Positions 51,719 to 60,520 of a stretch of DNA of 64,000 bases are shown here, in pieces; the stretch's first letter is position 1; every line of letters begins with the position of its first letter. Made by a program: the position numbers and the translations under genes. The notes under the pieces were generated by a model. It was not told the origin of the DNA and made no database searches. It worked only from the letters and a program-made list of their open reading frames with translations. The stretch is from UBA7359 sp041689615 (GTDB lineage: Bacteria; Pseudomonadota; Gammaproteobacteria; Eutrophobiales; Eutrophobiaceae): positions 1-64,000 of the forward strand of contig JBDNFW010000064.1 in the NCBI GenBank assembly GCA_041689615.1, given 5' to 3'.

Positions 51719-51781
51719 GCTTAACGTTTGAGTTAAAATGCCGCCGCTTTTTGGCGGTCATTTTTGAACGATTTGTTATGT
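51719..51781 (-). repeat. Integron attC site
   Basis: A 63-base imperfect palindrome. On the minus strand it starts ACATAAC (one mismatch to RYYYAAC), continues AAATCGTTCAA, has an 11-bp inner stem with one bulged A, then AACTCAAAC and ends GTTAAGC, an exact GTTRRRY. The layout closely parallels the aadA-type 59-base element. The stop codon of the upstream membrane-protein gene lies inside the first core site, as is usual in gene cassettes. No integrase gene is seen. Confidence 0.78.
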
Positions 51782-52147
51782 ATTAATTTTTTCATCCCGC
51801 AATAAAATAATTAAGCAAATTATTGATAATATAACAGTTGTTAATGAAGCATATGGGAATGGTCCTTCATGTCTAGTTTCACTGAATAGTAATATTAGGG
51901 TATAAATACTACTAATATTAAAGGCAAATGACAGTATGAATCCCATGCCCAATAAAAAATAACCCAGAACTTTTTCTGGTATTTTAATCAATAAAAAAGA
52001 ACCAAGCAGCAAACAAAGAGGGGCTAATAATTTTACTGTGATACTTATTAACGAAAAAAGACTGAAATTATTAATCGGCAGATATCTATATAAAAAATAG
52101 AAGCCAATAATAAAGCCAGATAAAATTAATATAGTATTTTTATTCAT
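51776..52147 (-). CDS. Small integral membrane protein, likely gene-cassette product
   Basis: A 123-residue protein with about four predicted membrane helices (residues 5-20, 30-55, 62-88 and 99-115) and no recognised family. Its TAA stop is within the R'' core of the attC site that follows it, the classic arrangement of an integron cassette. Small membrane proteins of unknown function are common cassette cargo. AT content looks high even for this genome. No Shine-Dalgarno is clear before the ATG at 52147. Confidence 0.65.
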   Translation of the reverse strand: MNKNTILILSGFIIGFYFLYRYLPINNFSLFSLISITVKLLAPLCLLLGSFLLIKIPEKVLGYFLLGMGFILSFAFNISSIYTLILLFSETRHEGPFPYASLTTVILSIICLIILLRDEKINT

Positions 52148-52487
52148 AATGCATAACTATATTTTAAGGGATACTTTATCCGATATGCTGTTATAGATTT
52201 TGAAAGTGGACATGGTAAAAAACTCCTTGTATCAATAAGATATGTTATTAATGAATTATAAGGACTCTATATCCAAGGCGTCCACTTGAAGTATAGGAAA
52301 TACAAATGCCGCGGTTGCATGGACGCAAAAGAGCGGCGGCGTATTTCATATATAAATTAGGTATGCCCCTATAATTTAATATTTCATTAAAAATGGGATT
52401 TATTAATGTGATATCAATGACATATAATATTCTCTGAAATATTCATGTCGGACACATTTTTGTATTAGTAATACTAGAACTTGATTT
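52148..52487. other. Gap between the cassette region and the amidotransferase gene
   Basis: 340 bases without a gene. It contains an 8-bp inverted repeat, AAGTGGAC (52204-52211) and GTCCACTT (52280-52287), and a small GGATA/TATCC hairpin near 52170. Neither is enough to call an element or an attC. The rest is AT-rich. Confidence 0.4.
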
Positions 52488-53264
52488 TTAGGCTGCTAGT
52501 CGGCGGGATTTTCCGTTACTGAATATTTTAAATTCGCCTTTCTCCATGCAGTGCCATTGTTCGTTTTCAGTCAGGGCACGAGAGGCGACGAGGGTGATGA
52601 CATCATTTTTTGAAAGATGTTCGTTGAAATCAATAACATCACCAGTATCAATTAAGCGTGCTACGCCAAATGGATATTGGCGTGTGACCCAACACATTTT
52701 GTTACTGCAATGGGCATACATATGTCGAGAATCGCTTAACAGAAAATTAAAAATACCAAACTGATTTATTTCTTTGGCTAATGATTCAATGAATGACCAG
52801 AGTTCTTTATTTTTGTCGGGACGTTTTGGATATTTTTCACGAATTTTATCCATCATGTAACAAAAGGCATATTCGCTATCGGTTGTTCCTATGGGATTAT
52901 AAAACTGTAATGATTTATTCTTAATGTTTTTAAGCTGTCCGTTATGTGCGAATACCCAATCGCAACCCCAAAGTTCACGGCTAAAAGGATGCGTGTTTTC
53001 CAGACAAACACGGCCAGGATTAGCCTGACGAATATGACTGATGATCATTTTGCTTTTGATTGCAGAGGTGTGAAAAAAATGTGCGACTTCTGAAGAGTAG
53101 CTAGGTTTTGGGTCATGAAATGATCGACTACCGCGACCTTCATACAAACTGATCCCCCAACCGTCACTATGCTCGCCAGTGTTTCCACCGCGTTGCCGCA
53201 GGCCAGAAAAGCTAAAACGTATATCTGCCGGGGTATTTGCACTTAATCCCAATAATTCACACAT
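52488..53264 (-). CDS. Class II glutamine amidotransferase (YafJ-type)
   Basis: A 258-residue N-terminal nucleophile amidotransferase. Cys2 is the nucleophile after Met removal (MCELLGLS), and GEHSDGWGIS, SHIRQANPG, NTHPF and FAHNGQL complete the glutamine site. It has no second synthetase domain, like the YafJ family, so the acceptor reaction is not known. The ATG at 53264 is fixed by Cys2. It lies downstream of the ccm operon on the same strand, 122 bases after ccmI. Confidence 0.92.
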   Translation of the reverse strand: MCELLGLSANTPADIRFSFSGLRQRGGNTGEHSDGWGISLYEGRGSRSFHDPKPSYSSEVAHFFHTSAIKSKMIISHIRQANPGRVCLENTHPFSRELWGCDWVFAHNGQLKNIKNKSLQFYNPIGTTDSEYAFCYMMDKIREKYPKRPDKNKELWSFIESLAKEINQFGIFNFLLSDSRHMYAHCSNKMCWVTRQYPFGVARLIDTGDVIDFNEHLSKNDVITLVASRALTENEQWHCMEKGEFKIFSNGKSRRLAA

Positions 53265-53386
53265 CGAAAACCACGCTATAGTTTTGCATTATTATTTAGT
53301 TCGGTAGAAAACCAAAACTGTATAACGGGTTATCGGATATTATTGATTTTTATTGAGTATTAATAATCTATTGTTGGATTAATGAC

Positions 53387-54613
53387 TTATGGGACTTTTT
53401 GGCTAATACTGATGTTGATTGGCTCATTCAAGTCAGTTTGTACGGAATTAACCGTACCGATCAAATCACCTGATTCAGCTATAGCGTTGCCACTTTTTGA
53501 TATTCTTGCAGTGATTTTTACCTGCGCATGATCAGATAATTTATTGGAAGGCATCATTGCCATCGAATCGTCCAAACTCGTTTGCAAGGGCAGGTCGCTT
53601 ACTTTCTTACGTACAACAGCTATTGGCATAGGTGGTCCGCTGATAGCTTGTGCATAAATAAAAACTGTATCATCGCTGCTTGCTTGGTTAATTAACTCAG
53701 ACGATAAGCTGACATTGACTTGTATTTTATATTCCTGATTCGTTGCCGGTTCTGTTTGAACATTTTCAACCTGCTGGCTTATCATTTGAATATATTCTTT
53801 TATTTGCAGCTGTTGTTCTGATCCTTCTTCAAGTTTTGGTATAAGTTGTTGCCAATAGTTGACAGCTTCTACAATATCACCACGTTCATTTGCTGCCAGT
53901 CCGGCAAACCAAAGGCCATTTGGATTTTCAGGATCAATTCGAAGAGCTTCGTTAATTAGTTCAGCAGGTTTCCCGGCAAGTACACCATCATTAGTCATGG
54001 ATAAAATATCTGCGTAACGAAGCAATACAGAAGGATCGTCACCTCTCAAACGATAGAGATTATCAACTGCTCGAAGTGCTTCGGGATATCGTTCAAGTGC
54101 TGAATAAGAATTGGTTAACATTAACCATCCATCAACATCATCCGGTTGATTTATCATTCGTTGTTCAAGCTGGCTTAACATGTTCTCTATTGACGCTATT
54201 TTTTCTTCTTTCGTAGTTGCGTTATGAAATTCAGATAATAGCGCTGCTTTCCCTATGAGTTCGGGTTGCCCCAAATGTTTATACAAACCTATAACAAAAA
54301 TTGGCGTAAGTAGTAAAAGAATGATCGCAGTTATTGTAGATGAACTTGATTCTGTTCGGCGCTTAACTTTTGGTTTGTTATCATCCTGATTTAATAATGA
54401 TAACTGAAGTTCTTTTTTTATTTTATTTGCTTCCGTTCCGGCGAGTAATCCGTTTTCAATGTCCAGATCAATTTCCGCTAATCGTTGTTGATATAAATCT
54501 GCGCCAGATTCCACTATATCATCATCGTTGTCATAAGATCTTAACAAAGTTATTAATATCACTAAAAGCGATATTAATAACAACAGTACAGCAGCAAGCC
54601 AAAATCCGAACAT
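53387..54613 (-). CDS. ccmI: Cytochrome c maturation protein CcmI
   Basis: CcmI presents apocytochrome c to the haem ligation machinery. The 408-residue protein has two membrane helices (about residues 2-22 and 93-113) with the cytoplasmic loop between, and a periplasmic TPR region (about 140-280) with PDDVDGWLMLTNSYSALERYPEALRAVD. A C-terminal beta-rich domain follows. It is the last gene of the ccm operon, starting 2 bases after the ccmH stop. Confidence 0.9.
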   Translation of the reverse strand: MFGFWLAAVLLLLISLLVILITLLRSYDNDDDIVESGADLYQQRLAEIDLDIENGLLAGTEANKIKKELQLSLLNQDDNKPKVKRRTESSSSTITAIILLLLTPIFVIGLYKHLGQPELIGKAALLSEFHNATTKEEKIASIENMLSQLEQRMINQPDDVDGWLMLTNSYSALERYPEALRAVDNLYRLRGDDPSVLLRYADILSMTNDGVLAGKPAELINEALRIDPENPNGLWFAGLAANERGDIVEAVNYWQQLIPKLEEGSEQQLQIKEYIQMISQQVENVQTEPATNQEYKIQVNVSLSSELINQASSDDTVFIYAQAISGPPMPIAVVRKKVSDLPLQTSLDDSMAMMPSNKLSDHAQVKITARISKSGNAIAESGDLIGTVNSVQTDLNEPINISISQKVP

Positions 54614-54615
54614 GG

Positions 54616-55110
54616 TTATTTTTTGTCTCCGCCTGAATCTGTTTCTGGATCTGTATTAAGTAATTCAGTTAATCGTTGTTTTTTATCTTCATCCATTTCA
54701 GCTTCGATGTTGTTCGTTTTGGCTTGTCTCTTAATAATAATGATGGCCGCGAACAAACCAATGAATGCAAATAAAAATGGACCGAACCAAAGCAACCATG
54801 TGTTTTCTTTTAACGGCGGACGATACAAGACAAAATCACCATAGCGTTCAACCAGAAACTGAATAATTTGTTCATCACTTTTTTCTGAAACAATCATGTC
54901 ATAAATTTCTTTTCGTAAATCTTGCGCCAGGTCAGCATCAGAGTCAGCTAAAGATTGATTTTGACAAACAAGACAACGTATTTCTTCTATTAGTGATTGA
55001 TAGCGATGTTCATGATTCTTGTTTTTAAATACTACGGGTTCGTCATTTGAATATACGCTACTGCTAAACACAACAAAAAATATTAATGTTAACGGAAACA
55101 AGGTTTTCAT
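54616..55110 (-). CDS. ccmH: Cytochrome c maturation protein CcmH
   Basis: CcmH is the oxidoreductase that keeps apocytochrome c cysteines reduced for haem attachment. The 164-residue protein has a signal peptide, the motif IRCLVCQNQSLADSDA with the CxxC Cys pair, QFLVERYGDFVLYRPPLK, and a C-terminal membrane anchor. This is the short type without a fused CcmI domain. Its ATG overlaps the ccmG stop by 4 bases. Confidence 0.95.
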   Translation of the reverse strand: MKTLFPLTLIFFVVFSSSVYSNDEPVVFKNKNHEHRYQSLIEEIRCLVCQNQSLADSDADLAQDLRKEIYDMIVSEKSDEQIIQFLVERYGDFVLYRPPLKENTWLLWFGPFLFAFIGLFAAIIIIKRQAKTNNIEAEMDEDKKQRLTELLNTDPETDSGGDKK

Positions 55111-55643
55111 ATTTGTTGAGACTCGAGCTCTTTAACTAATGGAAGAATAATGGTTTCAAGTTGTTGTTTGTTGATCGGGCCAATATGTTTGTAACGAATA
55201 ATGCCTGCTTTATCTATTACAAATGTTTCCGGTGCGCCATAGACGCCATAGTCAATACTAATTGAGCCTGATTCATCAAAAGCATTTTCAATATAAGGGT
55301 TGCCTAGTTGTTGTAGCCATTGCAAAGCATCTTCGCGTTTGTCTTTATAATTAAGACCGTATAAATTTAGATTAGGATATTTTGAAGTTGCTCCTATTAA
55401 TATTGGATGTTCTGTACGACAGGCAACACACCAGGAAGCCCAGACATTGAGCAAGCTTACTTTGCCTTTTAAGTCTTCCAGATGAATATTGATCTCGGGT
55501 GAATGTAAAGTAGGCAGATTGAATGCCGGTGCCGGTTTATCAATTAATGGCGATGGCACATGACGAGGATCGTGTTGCAAGCCATAAATAAAAATAATGA
55601 CAAGACCAACAAATAATCCAAGCGGAAGTAAATAGCGAATCAT
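55107..55643 (-). CDS. ccmG: Thiol:disulfide interchange protein CcmG/DsbE
   Basis: A 178-residue thioredoxin-like protein anchored in the inner membrane by an N-terminal helix (about 3-20). The redox pair is in NVWASWCVACRTEHP near residues 67-81, and GVYGAPETFVID has the cis-Pro. It passes electrons from CcdA/DsbD to CcmH or apocytochrome. The start ATG 55643 lies 4 bases after ccmF. No ccdA gene is in the window. Confidence 0.95.
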   Translation of the reverse strand: MIRYLLPLGLFVGLVIIFIYGLQHDPRHVPSPLIDKPAPAFNLPTLHSPEINIHLEDLKGKVSLLNVWASWCVACRTEHPILIGATSKYPNLNLYGLNYKDKREDALQWLQQLGNPYIENAFDESGSISIDYGVYGAPETFVIDKAGIIRYKHIGPINKQQLETIILPLVKELESQQI

Positions 55644-55646
55644 GAT

Positions 55647-57626
55647 TTATTTTGCAGAAACAGTTGCTTTGTCAATAATGGCGGCTTTGTTTTTCGTTAC
55701 TTTGATACGATAACGTCTATCCGTAGCTGCTAATAAACCACCAGCAGCCATAAAGATGGCGCCTAACCATATCCAGCGCACAAAAGGTTTATGATAAAGG
55801 CGAAAGCTCCAGGCTTTATCATCCAATGGTTCCCCAAGCGAAACATATAAATCGCGCAATAAGCCTGAATCAATACCTGCTTCTGTCATTGGCATATTAC
55901 GAACGGCATAGATACGTTTTTGCGAACGCAGAGTCGTAACGTGTCGTTTATTTTTGAATACTTTAACTACCGCTTCTGTTGCCTGATAATTAGGTCCAGG
56001 CACAACATGCAGATCATTTAATATGAATTTATAACCGGCGAATTCAACAGTATCACCGACCGCCATACGTTCATGTAGGTCAACACTATGTTGCGAAGTA
56101 ATCGTTATCCCAATAATGCATAACGCAAAACCGATATGCGCCAGAGTCATGCCATAGAAACCACGAGGAATAATTTTCAAAGCAGCCAGTTTATTTTGTC
56201 TGTTTGTTAAACGTGAGTTGAGTGCAGCAAGGCTGGTTAATATTACCCATAAGGCCGCGACAATGCCGGCGATAGTTCGAATAAGATGAACTTCATAAAA
56301 CATAAAGCCAATGCTTATGCCAATGACTATACTGGCGATAAATAAATAACGTAATTGTTGCCAAACGCGTGCGGCATCATCCTGTTTCCATCTGACAATT
56401 GCGCCGATACCAATTAATACAGCAACGGGTGACATTAAAGGCACAAAGACCGCGTTAAAGTAGGGCGCTCCGACAGAGAGCTTGCCTTTGCCTAACGCTT
56501 CTACAATGAGCGGGTAAATAGTGCCAAGTAACACCGTTAACATCACAACTAATAAAAGTACGCTATTAAATAATAAAAATGTTTCGCGCGAAAATAGTTT
56601 GAATTGCCCACTTGTTTTTGTAGAGGGTGCACGTATGGCATAGAGCAACAAAGCACCGCCGATAAAAAAGCCAAGTAATGCCAGTATGAATACACCGCGA
56701 GTCGGATCAGAAGCAAATGAGTGTACTGAAGTTATAACACCTGAGCGGACAATGAATGTTCCGAGCAAGCTTAAAGCAAAAGCACAGATAGCGAGTAATA
56801 TGGTCCAGTTTTTAAAGACATCTCTTTTTTCAGTTGCAGCTAATGAATGTATTAATGCCGTACCAATTAACCAGGGCATAAACGAAGCATTTTCAACCGG
56901 ATCCCAAAACCACCAACCGCCCCAGCCTAATTCGTAATAGGCCCACCAACTACCTAAGGCAATACCTAATGTTAGAAACACCCAGGCAAGAATTGTCCAG
57001 GGACGAGACCATTTCGCCCAGGTTGTATCAAGGTTGCCGCCTAATAATGCGGCAATGGCAAAACCAAATGCGACAGAGAAACCAACATAGCCCATGTATA
57101 GCATTGGTGGATGAATAATAAGACCAAAATCCTGTAACAAAGGATTTAAGTCTGCACCATTATCAGGAATGGAAAAAAGTCGATCAAAAGGATTAGATGT
57201 TAATAACATGAACAACAAGAAACCGACGCTGACTGAACCCATTACACCAATGACACGCGCTAAAAAATAATCAGGTAGTCGGCGACTGTAAAAGGTAACT
57301 GCTATTGTCCAAAGGCTAAGTATTAATGACCATAATAATAAAGAGCCTTCATGCGCTCCCCAGACTGCAGAGAAACGATACCTAGCCGGCAATAAAGAGT
57401 TTGAATTGTTTGCTACATAAGCAACAGAAAAATCATTTGTTAAAAATGAATACGCAAGAATAGCGAAGGCAATACTGATAAATAAAAATTGTAAGCGTGC
57501 GACAGGTCGCGCTAATGCCATCCATGCCTGATTGCCGTTAGCCGCGCCAACAATAGGGAAGATAGTTTGAATGATAGCCATGGCCAAAGCTATGATTAAA
57601 GCAAAGTGTCCTAGTTCAGGAATCAT
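55647..57626 (-). CDS. ccmF: Haem lyase CcmF
   Basis: CcmF is the core of the cytochrome c haem lyase in the inner membrane. The 659-residue protein has many membrane helices and the haem-binding WWD motif WGGWWFWDPVENASFMPW near residues 233-250. Conserved His occur in LLLWSLILSLW-linked loops and near IIHPPMLYMGY. It is the usual length. Its start overlaps the ccmE stop by 4 bases, and the 5' order ccmABCDEF is standard. Confidence 0.96.
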   Translation of the reverse strand: MIPELGHFALIIALAMAIIQTIFPIVGAANGNQAWMALARPVARLQFLFISIAFAILAYSFLTNDFSVAYVANNSNSLLPARYRFSAVWGAHEGSLLLWSLILSLWTIAVTFYSRRLPDYFLARVIGVMGSVSVGFLLFMLLTSNPFDRLFSIPDNGADLNPLLQDFGLIIHPPMLYMGYVGFSVAFGFAIAALLGGNLDTTWAKWSRPWTILAWVFLTLGIALGSWWAYYELGWGGWWFWDPVENASFMPWLIGTALIHSLAATEKRDVFKNWTILLAICAFALSLLGTFIVRSGVITSVHSFASDPTRGVFILALLGFFIGGALLLYAIRAPSTKTSGQFKLFSRETFLLFNSVLLLVVMLTVLLGTIYPLIVEALGKGKLSVGAPYFNAVFVPLMSPVAVLIGIGAIVRWKQDDAARVWQQLRYLFIASIVIGISIGFMFYEVHLIRTIAGIVAALWVILTSLAALNSRLTNRQNKLAALKIIPRGFYGMTLAHIGFALCIIGITITSQHSVDLHERMAVGDTVEFAGYKFILNDLHVVPGPNYQATEAVVKVFKNKRHVTTLRSQKRIYAVRNMPMTEAGIDSGLLRDLYVSLGEPLDDKAWSFRLYHKPFVRWIWLGAIFMAAGGLLAATDRRYRIKVTKNKAAIIDKATVSAK

Positions 57627-58078
57627 TGTGCTGAATTATATTTATGATCAGTTGTGACACCAGCATCTTCAAGTGCTTGAGCAACTTCAGGTGGCATATA
57701 ATTTTCATCATGTTTGGCTAAGACTTCTTCGGCTTTAAAAACATTGTCTGTTTCCAGTTTCCCATTGGCAACAATACCCTGGCCTTCTCGAAACAAGTCA
57801 GGAAGTATACCTTCAAAGGTGACTTTTATTTGATTTACAGTATCTGTCAGAATAAAACTCACTACAAGACTATCTACATTACGTTCAACACTATCATTTA
57901 GAACCAAACCACCAATACGGAACGAGCGTTCCGTAGGCGCTTCACCGTTAACAATCTGTGTTGGACTGTAAAAGTATAATAAGTTTTTTTCAAGAGCTGT
58001 CAGGATTAAAACTGCAGCGATAGCCATGCCGGCAAGAATGGCGCAAACAATAGCTATACGTTTTTTTCTTGGAGTCAT
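57623..58078 (-). CDS. ccmE: Cytochrome c-type biogenesis haem chaperone CcmE
   Basis: CcmE binds haem covalently in the periplasm and hands it to CcmF. The 151-residue protein has an N-terminal membrane anchor (about 7-29), a beta-barrel OB fold, and the haem-binding His in VLAKHDENYMPPEV near residues 124-137. The C-terminus is short and acidic. Its ATG lies 2 bases after ccmD. Confidence 0.95.
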   Translation of the reverse strand: MTPRKKRIAIVCAILAGMAIAAVLILTALEKNLLYFYSPTQIVNGEAPTERSFRIGGLVLNDSVERNVDSLVVSFILTDTVNQIKVTFEGILPDLFREGQGIVANGKLETDNVFKAEEVLAKHDENYMPPEVAQALEDAGVTTDHKYNSAQ

Positions 58079-58080
58079 TA

Positions 58081-58248
58081 TTATTTATCTATTTCTGAGT
58101 AAAGGCGCTTTTGAAGTTCTCTCATTATTTTTCGTTCTTTCATAATAGGCAGAGCAATATTTAATGCTAAGGCAACAAGAGCAATACCGTATGAAGACCA
58201 TACATAAACTCCATAACCACCCATAGAAAAAAAATCAGTTAGTAACAT
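58081..58248 (-). CDS. ccmD: Haem exporter protein CcmD
   Basis: A 55-residue small membrane protein, MLLTDFFSMGGYGVYVWSSY at the start, then one membrane helix and a basic tail (KERKIMRELQKR), matching CcmD. It links CcmABC to the CcmE haem release step. The gene is easy to miss by length. It overlaps the ccmC stop by 14 bases and ends 2 bases before ccmE, exactly where ccmD belongs. Confidence 0.9.
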   Translation of the reverse strand: MLLTDFFSMGGYGVYVWSSYGIALVALALNIALPIMKERKIMRELQKRLYSEIDK

Positions 58249-59005
58249 TTTTGTAGTTTCTCAGTAATTGTTTAACCCAGCTTGTATTACATTCGTATTC
58301 CAGGATTTCCGTTCGGACTCTTATTAAGACACTGCTTATGTAAAAAGTTTTAAATGCAACTACCATAAATAATAATGGAATCAACATACTCAAATGAATT
58401 GAAGGTTTATCAAACTTTGTAATGGTTGGGCCTTGGTGCAAGGTACTCCACCATTCAACGGAATAATGAATGATAGGAATATTAACTACACCAACCAGTG
58501 CAAGTATGGCTCCGGCGCGAGCTGCAACTCTACGATCTTCAAATGCCGATTGCAATGCTATGTAACCTAAGTAAAGAAACAATAAAATAAGCTCAGAAGT
58601 CAGTCTTGCATCCCAAACCCAGTAGGTTCCCCACATTGGTTTACCCCAGATGGAACCTGTAACCAGTGCAAGAAATGTAACAGTAGCTCCTATCGGTGCA
58701 CTGCTTCGGGCAACGATTTCCGCTAATTTAATACGCCAAATAAGACCAATGCCGCCTGATATTGCCATGACCATGTATATAAAGAGTGACATCCATGCAG
58801 AAGGGACATGAATATACATAATCCTGAAGCTATCGCCTTGTTGATAATCTGCCGGAGCGAGGACTAATCCGCCGTACAGGCCACAAACAAAACAAATAAC
58901 ACAAATAATAGTTGCCCATCGGGAAATACAATGCGAAATATCGTAAAAATATTTTAGCGACCCAAGTTGGTGGAACCATTGAGGTAATGCCTTATAGAGA
59001 TTCAT
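58235..59005 (-). CDS. ccmC: Haem exporter membrane protein CcmC
   Basis: CcmC, a 256-residue inner-membrane protein with six helices and the WWD-type motif WGTYWVWDARLTSELILLFL near residues 126-145, loads haem onto CcmE. Two flanking His (HVPSAW near 66 and HYSVEWW near 181) are also family features. It is the standard size. Its ATG overlaps the ccmB stop by one base. Confidence 0.96.
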   Translation of the reverse strand: MNLYKALPQWFHQLGSLKYFYDISHCISRWATIICVICFVCGLYGGLVLAPADYQQGDSFRIMYIHVPSAWMSLFIYMVMAISGGIGLIWRIKLAEIVARSSAPIGATVTFLALVTGSIWGKPMWGTYWVWDARLTSELILLFLYLGYIALQSAFEDRRVAARAGAILALVGVVNIPIIHYSVEWWSTLHQGPTITKFDKPSIHLSMLIPLLFMVVAFKTFYISSVLIRVRTEILEYECNTSWVKQLLRNYKNVTN

Positions 59006-59679
59006 TAACTTAATCTTATTCTTAGTGCAGCAGCAGTGGTAATCGGTGCAAGCGTTATTGCCAAAACCAAAATGCCGGCTAAAAAGTATATTTCAGCAGC
59101 TATGGATTGACCGACGGTAGCGTTTTGAACAGCGAGCATGGAAAAGATAAGAACGGGCATATATAAGGGTAAAATTAACAGGCTGAGTAACATACCACCT
59201 CGTAAACCAATTGTTAAGGCAACCGTAATTGCGCCGATTAAACTCAAAACCGGTGTGCCGAGTAATAAAGTGACAAAAAGAGCAATCATCGTTTGACTTG
59301 ATAAGGCAAGAATAAAACCGGTTATTAGCGCGATTATTATTAAAGGAATACCAAATATTAACCAATGCGCAGTAATTTTTGCCGAAACCAATAAGGTTAA
59401 TGGGTATCGCGCTAATGTTAATTGTTCTATTGAACCATCTTCAAAGTCGGAACGAAAAATACTTTCCAGCGAAAGACAAGTTGCCAGTAATGCCGTTATC
59501 CAGATGATACCTGAGGTGAGTTGTTTTAATAACGCTGAATCTGAACCGAATGCTAATGGAAACAAAATAATAACGATGATAAAAAACATTAACGGATTAA
59601 TAAATTCTGCTTTGTTGCGAAAGGCGAGTATTAAGTCGCGTTGCAAGATAACAAAAAATATTTTTAGATATTCATTCAT
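59005..59679 (-). CDS. ccmB: Haem exporter ABC permease CcmB
   Basis: A 224-residue permease subunit with about six membrane helices, starting with LKIFFVILQRDLILAFRNKAEFINPL, a CcmB hallmark. FEDGSIEQLTLARYPL near residues 77-92 is also conserved. With CcmA and CcmC it forms the complex that releases holo-CcmE. Its ATG overlaps the ccmA stop by 4 bases. Confidence 0.95.
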   Translation of the reverse strand: MNEYLKIFFVILQRDLILAFRNKAEFINPLMFFIIVIILFPLAFGSDSALLKQLTSGIIWITALLATCLSLESIFRSDFEDGSIEQLTLARYPLTLLVSAKITAHWLIFGIPLIIIALITGFILALSSQTMIALFVTLLLGTPVLSLIGAITVALTIGLRGGMLLSLLILPLYMPVLIFSMLAVQNATVGQSIAAEIYFLAGILVLAITLAPITTAAALRIRLS

Positions 59680-60302
59680 GACGTTTCACCCAAGTGAATA
59701 TGTTGTAATGGGTAACCATCAATTTCCATCGTTTGATGTGTTGCAAAAATAACCATGCCGCCGGTTTTGCAATGATCGACAATTAATTGTTCAATTATTT
59801 TTTTACCATCTTTATCAAGCGCATTAAAAGGTTCATCAAGTAACCATAATTTTGATGCGGCCATAAATATTCGTGTTAAACCGATGCGTCTTTTTTGTCC
59901 GGCTGACATACGGCTGAGCAATACATCTTCCATATCAACTAAGCCGATGTTTTTGAGTATGGATGAATAATCTATTGTTGTTTTAAAACCGGATAGAGCA
60001 TGCATGACTTTCATGTTTTCAAGTGCAGTTAATCCAGCCTTAACGCCGTTTGTATGTCCGAAATAAGCGATATCTGATTGAAATTGATAACGACTGCTTG
60101 TTATGTTTTCGTTGTTCCAGGTTATTTCGCCTTCGGTAGCCTGTATTAAACCGACACACATTTGCAACAGACTGCTTTTGCCACTGCCATTAACGCCATC
60201 AATTTGCAGTAAGCCACCGTCTTCAATATTGAAATTAAGCCCCTGAAACAAGATGTTGTCCCGGCGAATACATTGCAGATTGTTTACTTTAAATGTTGCC
60301 AC
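59676..60302 (-). CDS. ccmA: Haem exporter ATP-binding protein CcmA
   Basis: A 208-residue ABC ATPase: Walker A GVNGSGKSS near residues 35-43, signature MSAGQKRRIGLTR near 132-144 and Walker B LWLLDEPFNALD near 152-163. It drives release of haem-loaded CcmE and heads the operon ccmABCDEFGHI. The start is GTG at 60302; an ATG two bases upstream is out of frame. No consensus promoter was identified in the 218 bases shared with the divergent katG. Confidence 0.94.
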   Translation of the reverse strand: MATFKVNNLQCIRRDNILFQGLNFNIEDGGLLQIDGVNGSGKSSLLQMCVGLIQATEGEITWNNENITSSRYQFQSDIAYFGHTNGVKAGLTALENMKVMHALSGFKTTIDYSSILKNIGLVDMEDVLLSRMSAGQKRRIGLTRIFMAASKLWLLDEPFNALDKDGKKIIEQLIVDHCKTGGMVIFATHQTMEIDGYPLQHIHLGETS

Positions 60303-60384
60303 ATCAGCTTATTGGTGTTGGTGAATTGATTAAATCATACATTAATAGATAGAAATTTCTTCAGTTTATTACCGCGGATAAGCG

Positions 60385-60417
60385 ATAGTTAATTACTATC
60401 ATCATCTTAAATATAAT
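60385..60417 (+). promoter_or_regulatory. Possible katG promoter with an OxyR-like half-site
   Basis: ATAG-N7-CTAT (60385-60399) matches one half of the OxyR tetranucleotide pattern, and a perfect -10 TATAAT lies at 60412-60417. The second OxyR half is poor and the -35 is weak (TTAATT). Control of katG by peroxide would be expected. Confidence 0.42.
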
Positions 60418-60520
60418 TGATTAGACTTTATGCCTTTGAAGTCCAGAATATTAAGTAATTCAGCTAAGACACTCACATATTACTAAGCCAACACACTTTG
60501 ATATAAAAGAGGATTCAACA

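Noticed and set aside
52148..52200. A further attC upstream of the membrane-protein gene
   Set aside because: GCATAAC and GTTATAG occur about 35 bases apart, but the inner boxes and the correct GTTRRRY end are missing.
52204..52287. Insertion-sequence ends (8-bp inverted repeat AAGTGGAC/GTCCACTT)
   Set aside because: No transposase, no target duplication, and an 8-bp repeat at this distance can occur by chance.
60318..60340. FNR-like dyad upstream of ccmA (TTGAT-TAA-ATCA)
   Set aside because: The spacer is 3 rather than 4 bases and the last half is incomplete, so it fails the FNR pattern.
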